The notes below the pieces were generated by a model. That model saw only the letters and a list, made by a program, of their open reading frames with translations, was not told where the DNA came from and did no database searches. This document shows, one piece after another, positions 51,244 to 60,503 of a stretch of DNA of 64,000 nucleotides. The DNA is from Nocardioides astragali (GTDB lineage Bacteria > Actinomycetota > Actinomycetes > Propionibacteriales > Nocardioidaceae), in NCBI RefSeq assembly GCF_024436375.1, contig NZ_JAFMZM010000003.1, positions 391,627 through 455,626 of the forward strand. Direction: 5' to 3'. The position numbers and the translations under genes are program-made. The number at the start of each line of letters is the position of its first letter. The first letter of the stretch is position 1.

Positions 51244-51704
51244 AGGATCCACTGCCGCGGCGCTGGCCCGCCCATGTCCTGGCGAGCGTCGTCGTCGGCG
51301 TGGCAGCGTTCCTGGCGTTCGTGGGCACCGTCATGTGGATGCTCGAGCTCGCCGTCCCGTGCGTGCCGGACTACAGCGAGTCGGTGATCATCGCACCGGA
51401 CTCATACCGGGGGCGCGTCCTGTGCTCGGTGACGAACGGAGAGCTGGGCATGAGCGTCCCTGCCCTGACGGTCCTGGGGCTCCTCCCTGCGATCGCCCTG
51501 GCCCCAGCTCTCAGCTCCTGGATCCGTCACAAGCGTTTCGTGCCGATGGTGCCCTGGCTGCTGGTCGCGATCCTGTTGCCCTGGGGCATCCGCTCCGCCG
51601 TACACCTGCTCCCGGCCGACTGCAGCGCGGCGCAGCGGAGCGCCCATGGTGCCGCCGGCTGCGAGCGCGACGAGGAGCAGCGTCCGGGACTGGGGCAGTA
51701 CTGA
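51240..51704 (+). CDS. Small membrane protein
   Basis: 154 residues; ATG overlaps the methyltransferase stop. Three hydrophobic segments (about 14-35, 68-90, 100-120) with an exterior loop holding CVPDY and LCSVTNGE, whose two Cys may pair. The end is polar. No family recognised. Convergent with the EamA transporter gene, 16 bp apart. Confidence 0.7.
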   Translation: MKDPLPRRWPAHVLASVVVGVAAFLAFVGTVMWMLELAVPCVPDYSESVIIAPDSYRGRVLCSVTNGELGMSVPALTVLGLLPAIALAPALSSWIRHKRFVPMVPWLLVAILLPWGIRSAVHLLPADCSAAQRSAHGAAGCERDEEQRPGLGQY

Positions 51705-51720
51705 CCCGGAGTGGGAGCGA

Positions 51721-52638
51721 TCAGGCAACGGCATGAGCCTCGGCGACGCGTGGCGGTCCGGCGGGCGTGGCTGCACCGGAGGTCGGAGTGCGGAGACCCA
51801 CGACCAGGCCGAGCATGACCACGGCGATGCCCGCCCACACCGGGAGCGTCGGTGCACGACCGGTGGTGGCGATCCCGACGACTGCGGCAGCCACTGGTGC
51901 CAAGCCGCAGAGCAGGGCCGCCCGAGCGGAGCCGATGCGTGCGACGGTGGAGTACCAGAGGACGAACGCCACCGTGGTGACGATCACCGCGAGGTAGCCG
52001 ATGGCGGCGAGCTCGGCGGCGTCGAGCCGGAGCACCGCGCGCGAGCCCTCGCGCACCAGCCCGATGCCAGCGAGCATCAGGGTGGCGATCCAGATCGTGT
52101 GGAGGGAGACCCCCCAAGCGGTGTGCCGGCTCAGCACCGGTATGGCGAGCAGGGTGAACGCCGCCTCGCAGCCCAGGGCGACCGCGGCCCAGGCCACGCC
52201 GGTCGCGTCGGTCTCTCCTGTGCCCACCACCAGCACGCTGCCCGCGGTCACGACGACCGCGGCGGCGGCAACCCGGGGACGCGGTACGCGCCCCTCGAGC
52301 AAGGGTCCGGCCACGCCGATGAGCACCGGCGCGCCGGCGACCGCGACCGCGATCACTGCGGGCTCGGCATGCTCGACACCACGGACGATGGCGACGTTGA
52401 AGATCACCATCCCGGTCGCGGCGACCCCGCCCAGCCAGAGCCACTCCACACCGCGCGGCCGGAGCACCCGCACTCCCACCATCCGGACCACGACGACCAG
52501 CAGCACGGTGGCGAGGGCGTACCTGAGCGCCTGTGCGGTGAACAGGGGAGCGTCGATCAGCGCGTGGGAGACGCCGACGCTGCTGCCGACGAAGCACATG
52601 CCGATGGCGCCGGGCAGGATGCGGGAAGCGCTTGTCAT
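51721..52638 (-). CDS. EamA/DMT family transporter
   Basis: 305 residues with ten hydrophobic segments in two repeats of five, the EamA layout (ALRYALATVLLVVVVRMVGV in the first; FVLWYSTVARIGSARAALLC in the second). Exports metabolites or amino acids. Divergent, with only 28 bp between, from a MocR regulator, a pairing seen when MocR controls a transporter or PLP-related gene. Confidence 0.88.
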   Translation of the reverse strand: MTSASRILPGAIGMCFVGSSVGVSHALIDAPLFTAQALRYALATVLLVVVVRMVGVRVLRPRGVEWLWLGGVAATGMVIFNVAIVRGVEHAEPAVIAVAVAGAPVLIGVAGPLLEGRVPRPRVAAAAVVVTAGSVLVVGTGETDATGVAWAAVALGCEAAFTLLAIPVLSRHTAWGVSLHTIWIATLMLAGIGLVREGSRAVLRLDAAELAAIGYLAVIVTTVAFVLWYSTVARIGSARAALLCGLAPVAAAVVGIATTGRAPTLPVWAGIAVVMLGLVVGLRTPTSGAATPAGPPRVAEAHAVA

Positions 52639-52666
52639 ACCGTGAAGGTGTCAGCATTATGGCCCG

Positions 52667-54136
52667 ATGGACAGGTCCAATCGAGAGCCAGGTGACAGGT
52701 CCACAACTCGCTCCGGGTTCCTCCACCTCGATGTGGCGGACGCGCCTCGAGGCGGTGCATCGGCCTGGCTGGCGGCCCGGGTCATGGACGCCATCGCCAG
52801 TGGGGCGCTGCCCGTGGGCGCCCGGCTCCCCGCCAGCCGCGACCTCGCCACCGAGCTGGGAGTCTCCCGCGGAGTCGTGACCGAGGCCTACCGCCGACTC
52901 GCCGAAGGTGGGCACGTCGTGGGTCAGGGCCGCGCCGGGACCGTCGTCGCGCACGCTCCGCCGCTCGCGACGCCCGAGCCCGACGCCCCACCGCGGCCCG
53001 TGCCTTTCGCCGAGCCCGACCTCGGGGTGTTCGGCGCGCTCCGGGCCGCCGAGGCGTCGATCGACCTCACGCCGGGAGTGCCGGACCTGGCGGCATTCCC
53101 GCGCTCGGCCTGGCTGCGGGCCGAACGTGCCGTGCTGCACGACCTCCCCGCGGGTGGGCTCGGATACGCCGACCCCGCCGGCGTACCGGTCTTCCGCGCC
53201 GCCGTCGCGGCCTGGCTCGCGCGCTACCGCGGGATCTCCGTCCCGCCGGAGGAGATCGTCGTGGTCGCAGGTGTGGCCCAGGCGCTGGCGATCCTGGCGC
53301 GGCTGCTGCCGGCGGTCGGTGTCGACAGGGTGGCGGTGGAGGACCCGGGCTCGTTCGGCGCGCGACGCCAGCTGGAGGCGTGGGGGATGCCGACCACGCC
53401 GGTCCCCGTCGACGCGCTCGGGCTCGATGTCGCCGGGCTCGCCGCCGACGGCGCGCCGGCGGTACTGGTCACCCCCGCCCACCAGTTCCCGACCGGAGTG
53501 CTGCTCGACGGCACACGCCGCCGCGACCTCGCGCACTGGGCCGACGACGGCGGCTGGATCCTCGAGGACGACTACGACGCCGAGCACCGGTACGACCGGC
53601 CGCCGGCGACTGCCTTGCGGGCCACCATCAGCGACCGGATCTGCTACGCCGGCAGCCTGTCCAAGACACTCGCGCCGGCGCTGCGCGTGGGGTGGATGGT
53701 GGTGCCGCCGCAGCTGCGGGCGGCCGTGATCGCCGCCAAGCGCGACCTCGACCTCGGCAACCCCAGCCTTCCCCAGCTCGTGCTGGCCAGGCTGATGGAC
53801 AGTGGTGACCTGGAGCGGCACCTGCACTCGGTCCGCCTGCGCCACCGGCGTCGCCGCGACGCCATGGTCGGCGCGCTCCGTACCCATCTCCCGGACGCGA
53901 CCATCCACGGGGCTGCCGCCGGACTCCACCTCACCGTCACCTTCGCCGGTGATCCAGGCAGTGACGTCGAGGTGGCCGCGGCAGCGCTGGAGCGAGGGGT
54001 CAAGCTCCATCCGCTCAGCTGGCACCGCGCCGCGCCCGGCACTCCGGGCCTGGTGCTCGGGTACGCCGCGGCCACGCCCTCGCAGATCGTCGAGGGCGTC
54101 GCGGCTCTAGGTGATGTTCGTCGACAGGGCGGATGA
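52667..54136 (+). CDS. MocR-type regulator (GntR HTH plus aminotransferase fold)
   Basis: 489 residues. N-terminal GntR winged helix (about 25-90): SGALPVGARLPASRDLATEL-GVSRGVVTEAYRRL. The rest is a fold type I aminotransferase with YAGSLSKTLAPALRVGWMV, whose Lys binds PLP, and EDDYDAEHRYDRPP. MocR proteins sense PLP or an amino acid and act on a neighbour, here the divergent EamA transporter. CATTAT 6 nt before the ATG suggests leaderless translation. Confidence 0.93.
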   Translation: MDRSNREPGDRSTTRSGFLHLDVADAPRGGASAWLAARVMDAIASGALPVGARLPASRDLATELGVSRGVVTEAYRRLAEGGHVVGQGRAGTVVAHAPPLATPEPDAPPRPVPFAEPDLGVFGALRAAEASIDLTPGVPDLAAFPRSAWLRAERAVLHDLPAGGLGYADPAGVPVFRAAVAAWLARYRGISVPPEEIVVVAGVAQALAILARLLPAVGVDRVAVEDPGSFGARRQLEAWGMPTTPVPVDALGLDVAGLAADGAPAVLVTPAHQFPTGVLLDGTRRRDLAHWADDGGWILEDDYDAEHRYDRPPATALRATISDRICYAGSLSKTLAPALRVGWMVVPPQLRAAVIAAKRDLDLGNPSLPQLVLARLMDSGDLERHLHSVRLRHRRRRDAMVGALRTHLPDATIHGAAAGLHLTVTFAGDPGSDVEVAAAALERGVKLHPLSWHRAAPGTPGLVLGYAAATPSQIVEGVAALGDVRRQGG

Positions 54137-54141
54137 AGAGG

Positions 54142-54876
54142 TCACCACCTCACCGGTCCGTTCGCGTCGATGAACGTCCCCGTAGCGTCGGTGGCGCCGA
54201 GTCGCGCAGCCCGGTGGATGACGTCCGCGGCCTCCTCGGGCGTGAGGGGAGCCTGCTCCCTGTTGCCGGGTGCGAGGTCGGTCTGGACCCAGCCGGGGCA
54301 CACCGAGGTGACCTTGATCTGGGTGCCGGCAAGAGCCTTGGACAGCACGATCGTGATCGCGTTGAGGGCGGCCTTGGAGGACTGGTAGGCGGGCACGACC
54401 ATCGAGTGCCAGGGGGAGTCCGGATCGGTCTGGTGGGCCAGCGATCCCACAGTGCTCGAGACGTTCACGATCCGCCCGGCCGGACTCCGCCGGACCAGCG
54501 GCAGGAACGCTTCGAGGACGGCGACCGCGCCGAGGACGTTCGTGGCGTAGGTCTGCTGGAACATCGCGAGGTCGAGGACCTCCGTCGGCTCGGGATTGGT
54601 CGCCTCCGGAAGGATTCCCGCATTGTTGACGAGCACGTCCAGGTGCCCGAAGTGCTGGGACACATGAGCGGCGGCGGCTCGCACCGACACCGGGTCGGTG
54701 ACGTCCATGGCGAGGCTGCTCACCGAGTGCCCCTCGCGTGACAGCCGGTCCGCGGCCTCCTCGCCGGCATCGGCCTTCCGAGCGGTGACGATGACGTGGC
54801 CGCAGTCGCGTGCCAGGCGGCGAGCAGCTGCCAGACCGATCCCCTTGTTGGCACCGGTGACGAGAGCGATCTTCAC
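54142..54876 (-). CDS. Short-chain dehydrogenase/reductase
   Basis: 244 residues, GTG start with an AAGGAC site. TGANKGIG (7-14) binds the cofactor, NNAG lies near 87-90, and the catalytic YQSSK is near 158-162. It resembles carbonyl reductases with NADPH preference (ARK after strand 2). Convergent with mocR. Substrate unknown. Confidence 0.92.
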   Translation of the reverse strand: MKIALVTGANKGIGLAAARRLARDCGHVIVTARKADAGEEAADRLSREGHSVSSLAMDVTDPVSVRAAAAHVSQHFGHLDVLVNNAGILPEATNPEPTEVLDLAMFQQTYATNVLGAVAVLEAFLPLVRRSPAGRIVNVSSTVGSLAHQTDPDSPWHSMVVPAYQSSKAALNAITIVLSKALAGTQIKVTSVCPGWVQTDLAPGNREQAPLTPEEAADVIHRAARLGATDATGTFIDANGPVRW

Positions 54877-55037
54877 AAGCAGGTCCTTCCGTGACGATGT
54901 CGCGCCTTTCGCGACCGCATGCGAGCAAGCACATCAAGGGACCACCAGGTGTGCTGGCGAGAATCGGACATCGCGTCGTTGTCCGTATATCAAGATTCTC
55001 GTCTCAATATGCGGGCAACCCTGTCAGGGTTGGTGTC

Positions 55038-56318
55038 ATGGCTCAGGTCGGGGTCGTCGCCCCAGCGCGGGCGACGCACTGGCGCCGCAACCTCTGGGTG
55101 TGCGTCGGGGGATCGTTCACGACGATCGTCGGGATGACCCTGCTCGTGCCCTTCCTGCCCATCTACGTCCGAGAGCTCGGTGCATCGACCGACGCCGAGG
55201 TCCTGCGCTGGTCGGGCATCGCCTACGGCGCACCGTTCCTCACGGCCGCACTCACGGCTCCACTGTGGGGTGCGCTCGGAGACCGCTACGGCAGGAAGTC
55301 GATGTTGATCCGCGCAAGCCTCGGCATGGCCGTCGCGATGTCCCTCATCGGCCTGGCGCAGACCGTCTGGCAGCTCGTCGCACTCCGGTTGCTGGTCGGG
55401 CTCCTCGGGGGCTACAGCTCCGCGGCGACGATCCTCGTCGCGGCCCAGGCCCCGAAGGAACGCAGCGGGTGGGCACTCGGCGTCCTCTCCTCGGGGGTGA
55501 TGGCGGGGGCCGTCGTGGGACCGTTGCTCGGCGGTGTCCTGCCCGCCGCGATCGGGATCCGCCAGACCTTCTTCTTCACGGGCGCCCTGATCTTCTGCGC
55601 CTTCCTGGCCACGATGTTCCTGCTCAAGGGCGAGCCCGCGACCAGGCCGAAGCCGGCCTCCGCGGACGAGCGCGCCGAGCTCGGTCACGACCAGACCACA
55701 CGGGGCTCTGCTCGCTCCGTCGCCGTCCTGCTGATCACCGCCAGCATGCTCATGTTCGGGACGATGTCGATCGAGCCGCTCGTGACGGCGTACGTCATCC
55801 ACCTCGACGGCGCGCGCGGCGCGACGGTGTGGAGCGGTCTCGTGCTCGCTCTCGGCGCCGCCGGGTCGATCGCGTCAGCCCCGTTCATCGGCAAGCTGGC
55901 GGATCGCGTCGGCCCCCGCCGCGTGATCGTCAGCTGCCTCACGGCGGCGGCCGGCTGCGTGCTCGTCCAGGGACACGTGGCGAGCGCACCCCAGCTGGCC
56001 CTGGCACAGCTGGCTCTCGGCGTCAGTCTCGGTGGGCTCATGCCGTCGGTCACGGCAGCCATCCGACACGTCACGCCGGCCGATCGGGTCGGACGTACGC
56101 TCGGCCTCGGCGTCTCGGCCCAGTACGTCGGTCATGTGCTGGGGCCTGTCACCGGCGGCTTCGTCGCAGGCGCGGCTGGCTTCCGCACGGTCTTCGTCGT
56201 CACCGCGGTGGTTCTGGTGCTCGCTGCCACGATCAACGTCGTGGACGAACACCTGCGCCGCAGACGGGGTCCTACGTCGATGCGTGAGGTGGTTCCAGCG
56301 AACCTCACGTCGTCTTGA
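55038..56318 (+). CDS. MFS efflux transporter
   Basis: 426 residues from the ATG at 55038, with 12 hydrophobic segments. The motif A loop is GALGDRYGRKS (about 77-87), repeated in weaker form as GKLADRVGPRR in the second half. Drug:H+ antiporter (DHA1) type. Upstream (54961-55003) an imperfect inverted repeat of GAGAATC and GATTCTC with inner GGACA/TGTCC may be regulatory. The TetR gene at 56347 is convergent. Confidence 0.88.
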   Translation: MAQVGVVAPARATHWRRNLWVCVGGSFTTIVGMTLLVPFLPIYVRELGASTDAEVLRWSGIAYGAPFLTAALTAPLWGALGDRYGRKSMLIRASLGMAVAMSLIGLAQTVWQLVALRLLVGLLGGYSSAATILVAAQAPKERSGWALGVLSSGVMAGAVVGPLLGGVLPAAIGIRQTFFFTGALIFCAFLATMFLLKGEPATRPKPASADERAELGHDQTTRGSARSVAVLLITASMLMFGTMSIEPLVTAYVIHLDGARGATVWSGLVLALGAAGSIASAPFIGKLADRVGPRRVIVSCLTAAAGCVLVQGHVASAPQLALAQLALGVSLGGLMPSVTAAIRHVTPADRVGRTLGLGVSAQYVGHVLGPVTGGFVAGAAGFRTVFVVTAVVLVLAATINVVDEHLRRRRGPTSMREVVPANLTSS

Positions 56319-56346
56319 GGTAGACCCGAACGACGCGTCGAGGTGT

Positions 56347-56949
56347 TCAGTGGGGCAACAGGGCAGTGACCTGCTTGCGGATCTCCTCCACGACCTCGTC
56401 GTCGCTCAAGGCGACGTTGAGGCTCGACGCCATGTTGAGGAACATCACGCTGGAGACGACGCGGGCCAGCGTCGGGGCGTCGCCGTCCTCGATGCGCTCG
56501 TCGCGGCGCAGCGCCGCCGCGATGGCCTCCTCGGTCTGCCCGGCGATGGCGAGGGCCTCACCGTGATGGGGCTCGTGGGGGTCGCCGAAGACCATCTCGC
56601 GCAGGTAGGTCCGACCGTTGTCGATCTGGGCGCGGTTGCAGTGCACGACCGGCTGCACGATGGCCATGACGGCGTCGATCCCGTCCGGGATGGTCTCGGC
56701 CAGCGCCCGCCCCTTCTCGAGCGCCGATGAGTACTGGGCGTTCTGGACCAGCAGGAGGAGCTCGCCCTTGGTCTTGGCGTAGAGGAAGAGCGTGCCCGTG
56801 CCGATGTCCGCCTTCTCGGCGATCTGCTGGGTGGTGACGTCATCGACACCGTGTTCGGCGAAGAGCTCAGTCGCCGCGGCCGTGATGCGCTCGAGCTTGG
56901 CCTGCTTGTTGCGCTCGCGCCGTCCGGTCGGCGGGTCGGCTGATGACAT
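56347..56949 (-). CDS. TetR family transcriptional regulator
   Basis: 200 residues. HTH at about 20-60: ITAAATELFAEHGVDDVTTQ-QIAEKADIGTGTLFLYAKTK. The C-terminal domain is helical with no recognisable ligand signature. It is followed upstream on the same strand by a coupled hypothetical/hydrolase pair. The 28-bp perfect inverted repeat ahead of that pair (58679-58706) is its likely operator. Confidence 0.92.
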   Translation of the reverse strand: MSSADPPTGRRERNKQAKLERITAAATELFAEHGVDDVTTQQIAEKADIGTGTLFLYAKTKGELLLLVQNAQYSSALEKGRALAETIPDGIDAVMAIVQPVVHCNRAQIDNGRTYLREMVFGDPHEPHHGEALAIAGQTEEAIAAALRRDERIEDGDAPTLARVVSSVMFLNMASSLNVALSDDEVVEEIRKQVTALLPH

Positions 56950-57021
56950 GGCGGGATCCTCCGGAGAGCTGGGGCGTTGCTTGCTCGGGGCTGAGCATAG
57001 GCATCCACGTCCGGGTCCTGG

Positions 57022-57810
57022 TCACTCCGTGTGGTGGGCGAGGGCCTTGCCGTCCTGGACGAAGGTCAGCGCTGCCGAGACGTCGTAGGCATGGATCGCC
57101 GAGGCGACGGGGGCGAGCACGTAGGACAGCCGCTCGCTGTCCGTGCTCTCGAAGAATGCCGTCCGCGCGACTGCGTCGGCGAAGCCCAGGACGAGCGAGG
57201 CATGGAACCGTTGGTCGACCGGGTTGTCGTGCGAGACATCCGGGGTGTTCCACGTCAGCTTGTTCCATGGCAGGAACGTCTGCGTGCGCAGCTCCTTCAG
57301 GACGCCGGTGTCGATGAGCCGCGGGACCACCTCGTTCGCGACGACCTTTCGGAACGCTCGCCCCGAGACGCCGCTCCTGCGGCGCAGGTGGATGACGGCC
57401 CGGGCACCGACGGTCTCAGCCGGGCTCGCGACGTCGTACCAGCGCGACGAGCCCGGCGGACCGGCGTACAGGAGGGTGCGGCGGAACACGTTGATCTCGT
57501 CCTTGTAGGCGAGCTTCGTCTGAGTGCGACCCTTCAGCGGCGAGAGGGCTGACTGGAAGGTGACCTCCGCGACCCCGTCGACCTTCCGGTCGGGCGGGAT
57601 CTGGGTCTCCACGCCCTCGGTGGCAGGCCATCGGCCTGGGTTGGTCTCGGCGAGGTGGAGCTGTCGGTACTCCTCCATCCCCGGGCTCGCCGAGATGATT
57701 GCTGAGTGGGGGCCCTTCCAGTGGTCCATGCCGGTCTGGCGCGGCTGGTCGGTCCGCATCCACAGCAGGATGGACGAGCTGAAGTGCTTACGTGCGTGCG
57801 CGGTGCTCAT
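57022..57810 (-). CDS. Hypothetical protein, EthD-like
   Basis: 262 residues; ATG overlaps the hydrolase stop (ATGA). HWKGPHSAIISASPGMEEYRQ-LHLAE near 30-55 and DGVAEVTFQSA are reminiscent of EthD-type dimeric alpha-beta barrel proteins. The second half repeats a similar outline (VVANEVVPRLIDTG; FHASLVLGFADAVARTAFFE), so it may be a fused pair. EthD-like proteins assist oxidations or degrade small organics. Coupled to an alpha/beta hydrolase. Confidence 0.55.
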   Translation of the reverse strand: MSTAHARKHFSSSILLWMRTDQPRQTGMDHWKGPHSAIISASPGMEEYRQLHLAETNPGRWPATEGVETQIPPDRKVDGVAEVTFQSALSPLKGRTQTKLAYKDEINVFRRTLLYAGPPGSSRWYDVASPAETVGARAVIHLRRRSGVSGRAFRKVVANEVVPRLIDTGVLKELRTQTFLPWNKLTWNTPDVSHDNPVDQRFHASLVLGFADAVARTAFFESTDSERLSYVLAPVASAIHAYDVSAALTFVQDGKALAHHTE

Positions 57811-58661
57811 GCGGCAAGGAACTCGGCGGCGACGGGCGCGAACTTCTCGTGGAACTGGAAGATGCCGCCGTGGCCGGAGTTGGGATAGATGATCAGCTGA
57901 CTGCCCGTGATGCGGCGGTGCAGGTCCTCGGAGAGGACGGTGGGCACCATGCGGTCGTTGTCGCCGTTGGCGATCAGGGTCGGCTGGGTGAAGGTCGACA
58001 GGTCCGAGGGAGCCGAACGCCCGTACTTCTGGATGGCCTTCAGCTGGGTGCGGAGTGCCTTGAGGGTGATGTCCTGGTCGCGGTCGGTGGTGCGCTCCTG
58101 GAGCCGCTTGACGAACGCCTTGCCGGCGGCCTTGCCCGTGGCGTCGCGGTTGAAGAAGAGGAACTCCTTCGGGTCCGATCGCGTGAGGGTGGCGCGCAGG
58201 ATGTCCCAGTAGGTGACGCCGACGACCTTGTCGATGTCCTTGCCGCCACGCGGCCCGGTGCCGGTCAGGACGAGCCGGCGGACCAGGTCGGGGTGCTTGA
58301 CGATGAGGTCCTGGGCGATCATGCCGCCCATCGAGAACGAGAAGATGTCGATCTTCTCGAAGCCGAGCGCGGTGATGAACTCGTGGGCGTGGTCGGCTGC
58401 CTCCTCGATCGTGTCCGGCACCTTCCCCGTCGAGGCGCCGACCCCGCGCTGGTCGAAGGTGATGACGTGCCGCGTCTTCGCGATCGCGTCGACGATGCGG
58501 GGGTCCCAGTTGTCCAGGGTCGCGGCGAGGTGGACGAAGAAGACGACCGGGATGCCGCCTCGCGGGCCGAGCTCGCGGTAGGCGTAGGTCGCGCCCTTGG
58601 TGGTGACGGTGCGTGCCGGCGCCTCGGCGTAGGAGGTGACGGGTTCGGTGCTGCTGGTCAT
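57807..58661 (-). CDS. Alpha/beta hydrolase
   Basis: 284 residues. The nucleophile elbow is FSFSMGG (Ser near 112), with FFVHLAATLDNW as the oxyanion region after strand 3, VITFDQRGVGAST, the acid in NGDNDRMVP (Asp near 237) and the His in NSGHGG near 265. The elbow is S-x-S-x-G rather than G-x-S-x-G. It fits haloperoxidase- or esterase-like enzymes. First gene of a coupled pair under a palindromic operator. Confidence 0.88.
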   Translation of the reverse strand: MTSSTEPVTSYAEAPARTVTTKGATYAYRELGPRGGIPVVFFVHLAATLDNWDPRIVDAIAKTRHVITFDQRGVGASTGKVPDTIEEAADHAHEFITALGFEKIDIFSFSMGGMIAQDLIVKHPDLVRRLVLTGTGPRGGKDIDKVVGVTYWDILRATLTRSDPKEFLFFNRDATGKAAGKAFVKRLQERTTDRDQDITLKALRTQLKAIQKYGRSAPSDLSTFTQPTLIANGDNDRMVPTVLSEDLHRRITGSQLIIYPNSGHGGIFQFHEKFAPVAAEFLAA

Positions 58662-58678
58662 GGCTGGTCCTTGGAAGA

Positions 58679-58706
58679 GTCATTATTGAGGGACCTCAAT
58701 AATGAC
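58679..58706. promoter_or_regulatory. 28-bp perfect palindromic operator
   Basis: Perfect 13-bp arms, 58679-58691 and 58694-58706, with a 2-nt centre. It lies 18 bp ahead of the hydrolase ATG, in the promoter zone. The shape suits a TetR dimer pair, and the TetR gene at 56347 downstream is the likely binder. Confidence 0.78.
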
Positions 58707-58745
58707 TGTACTCAGTTATGATGTCAAGTGCGCGGTCCCGATGGC

Positions 58746-59528
58746 CTACGGCCGTCGGCACCGCGCGTCCCACGCGCCGACCACCCGGTTGACCAGGAGC
58801 ATCGCCGCGCCGGCGCCCGCGAACGCCGCAAGCGAACCCAGGGGTGTCAGTGCCACCGCCAGCACGGCGGCGAACGTGGCGGTGCCCGGCACGACGGTCA
58901 GGGTCCCGCGCAGCATCGCCCGGGCGACATCGGCGCCGGCGTCGCGGTGGGTGGCGGGCGAGACCACGGCGATCACCAGCGGCACGCTGGCCAGGACTCC
59001 TGAGAGTCCGGCGCCGATGAGGCGGGACGAGGTGGACAGCGTCGCGACCAGGACGCCGGTGACACCGGCACGGGTGAGGAGCTGCGGGACGGACGGCCCG
59101 CCGGGGGAGATCTCACTCTGCACGCGGGCCGGGGACCAGAGCCGCAGCGCCATCAGCGCGAGGGGGACGACGAGCAGGCCGCACGCCCACGGCATCCGTC
59201 CGATGACGAGGTGGGCGACCGCGCCGAGCAGCACCACGATCACCAGGGCGGCGACCAGCACGCTCCGAGCGCGCGATGCGGTGCGGGAGCCCAGCGCGTA
59301 CGCCGTCGTGAAGCCCACCACCATGAGCTGGCCGGCCAGCACGCCCTGCGCCGCGGTGACCGCGGTGGGCGCTCCCTCGGCGAGGAGGAGGACCAGCACC
59401 AGGGGGCCCGAGGTGAGCGGCAGCCCGACGAGTCGGCCGGACAGGCGCGGGCCGACGCGGCGCTGCAGCCAGCCGGCGACGAGGACAGTGAGGGGAGGAA
59501 GGACGAGACGGAGGACGATGCTTTCCAC
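58746..59528 (-). CDS. Polytopic membrane protein of unknown function
   Basis: 260 residues, GTG start, with eight or so hydrophobic segments throughout and few charged loops. LSGRLVGLPLTSGPLVLVLLLAEG near the start may form a re-entrant region. No transporter signature is recognised. Divergent from an Lrp-type regulator (59651), which probably controls it, as Lrp proteins often do for amino-acid exporters. Confidence 0.75.
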   Translation of the reverse strand: MESIVLRLVLPPLTVLVAGWLQRRVGPRLSGRLVGLPLTSGPLVLVLLLAEGAPTAVTAAQGVLAGQLMVVGFTTAYALGSRTASRARSVLVAALVIVVLLGAVAHLVIGRMPWACGLLVVPLALMALRLWSPARVQSEISPGGPSVPQLLTRAGVTGVLVATLSTSSRLIGAGLSGVLASVPLVIAVVSPATHRDAGADVARAMLRGTLTVVPGTATFAAVLAVALTPLGSLAAFAGAGAAMLLVNRVVGAWDARCRRP

Positions 59529-59650
59529 GCCGCTGACGCTTCCACGGAAGCGTCCTCATGTGGCTCGGACTTCGAGCGGTCAATGCCCGCATCGCCGAGG
59601 ATTCGGAGGTGACATGCCCGTTGGTCCGAGGATCATGCGACAGTGGTCGT

Positions 59651-60100
59651 GTGGACGCCATCGACCGAGCCCTGCTCCGCCTCCTGATCGCCGACGCTCG
59701 GACGACCTACCACGACCTGGGCGCGTCGGTGCGTCTCAGTGCCAACACCGTCTCCGACCGGGTGCGGCGGTTGCGCGCCAGTGGCGTGCTCCGCGGCTAC
59801 CGCGCCGAGCTCGACCCGGCGGCTCTCGGCCGGACGCTCATGATGGTCAGCGACATCCGCCTGCGCGACGGCTGGGACCGCTCCGAGTTCGAGCGCGGCC
59901 TGGCGCGGGTGCCGCAGGTCGTCTCGGGCAGCCGGCTCACCGGCGAGTACGACTTCCTGCTGCGGATCGCCTGCGTCGACGCGAGCGAGTTCGAGATGGT
60001 CGTCGACACCCTCAAGCGCGACCACGGCGTGCGCGAGCTGCGCAGCCGGCTGGTGCTGCACGAGCTCGACCTCGGCCCGGACCGGCTGCTGGACCTGTGA
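59651..60100 (+). CDS. Lrp/AsnC family regulator
   Basis: 149 residues from the GTG at 59651. The N-terminal HTH (about 1-55) begins MDAIDRALLRLLIADARTTY and includes VRLSANTVSDRVRRLRASGV. The RAM ligand domain follows, with GEYDFLLRIAC. It is a feast/famine-type regulator binding an amino acid. Divergent from the membrane-protein gene. Confidence 0.9.
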   Translation: MDAIDRALLRLLIADARTTYHDLGASVRLSANTVSDRVRRLRASGVLRGYRAELDPAALGRTLMMVSDIRLRDGWDRSEFERGLARVPQVVSGSRLTGEYDFLLRIACVDASEFEMVVDTLKRDHGVRELRSRLVLHELDLGPDRLLDL

Positions 60101-60151
60101 GCGCTTCCGGAGCCGCCCCGCGGTCCTCGCGGGGGTGACCCACGCCGCGGG

Positions 60152-60442
60152 TCAGGCCGGAGCGAAGGTGAGGCAGTCGGCCGGGTCTGCCCCCGCCCCG
60201 ACCTCGACTCCGGGCGCCGTGCACTCGAGGTGGTCGTTGTGGCGGCAGTCCGCGCGGTGGCAGGCACCCACGTGACCGTTCTCGTCCACGCCCCCCTTCT
60301 CGTCGCCGTGGAGGAAGGTGCCGCAGGTCGCGTCACCGACGCCCGTCACGGTGATGGCCCCGGCGTGGCAGTCGTGGTCGTGGTTGTAGGAGCAGCCGTC
60401 GACGCTGCACGAGCTGACGACGGGGAGGTTCATCGTTGTCAT
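60152..60442 (-). CDS. DUF1540 cysteine-rich protein
   Basis: 96 residues. Two DUF1540-like units rich in Cys and His: SCSVDGCSYNHDHDCHAGAI and ACHRADCRHNDHLECTAPGV, each with C-x4-C, N-H/N-D and a later C. A third Cys-containing segment sits between them. Likely a small metal-binding protein. ATG at 60442; the AGGAG site is slightly far (12 nt), and a TTG at 60445 is possible. Confidence 0.82.
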   Translation of the reverse strand: MTTMNLPVVSSCSVDGCSYNHDHDCHAGAITVTGVGDATCGTFLHGDEKGGVDENGHVGACHRADCRHNDHLECTAPGVEVGAGADPADCLTFAPA

Positions 60443-60503
60443 CAACCGACCATGCTCCTGATGCTCGCCCGAGTCCAGAGGTGACCTCGTCCGGTCTCCG
60501 AGG

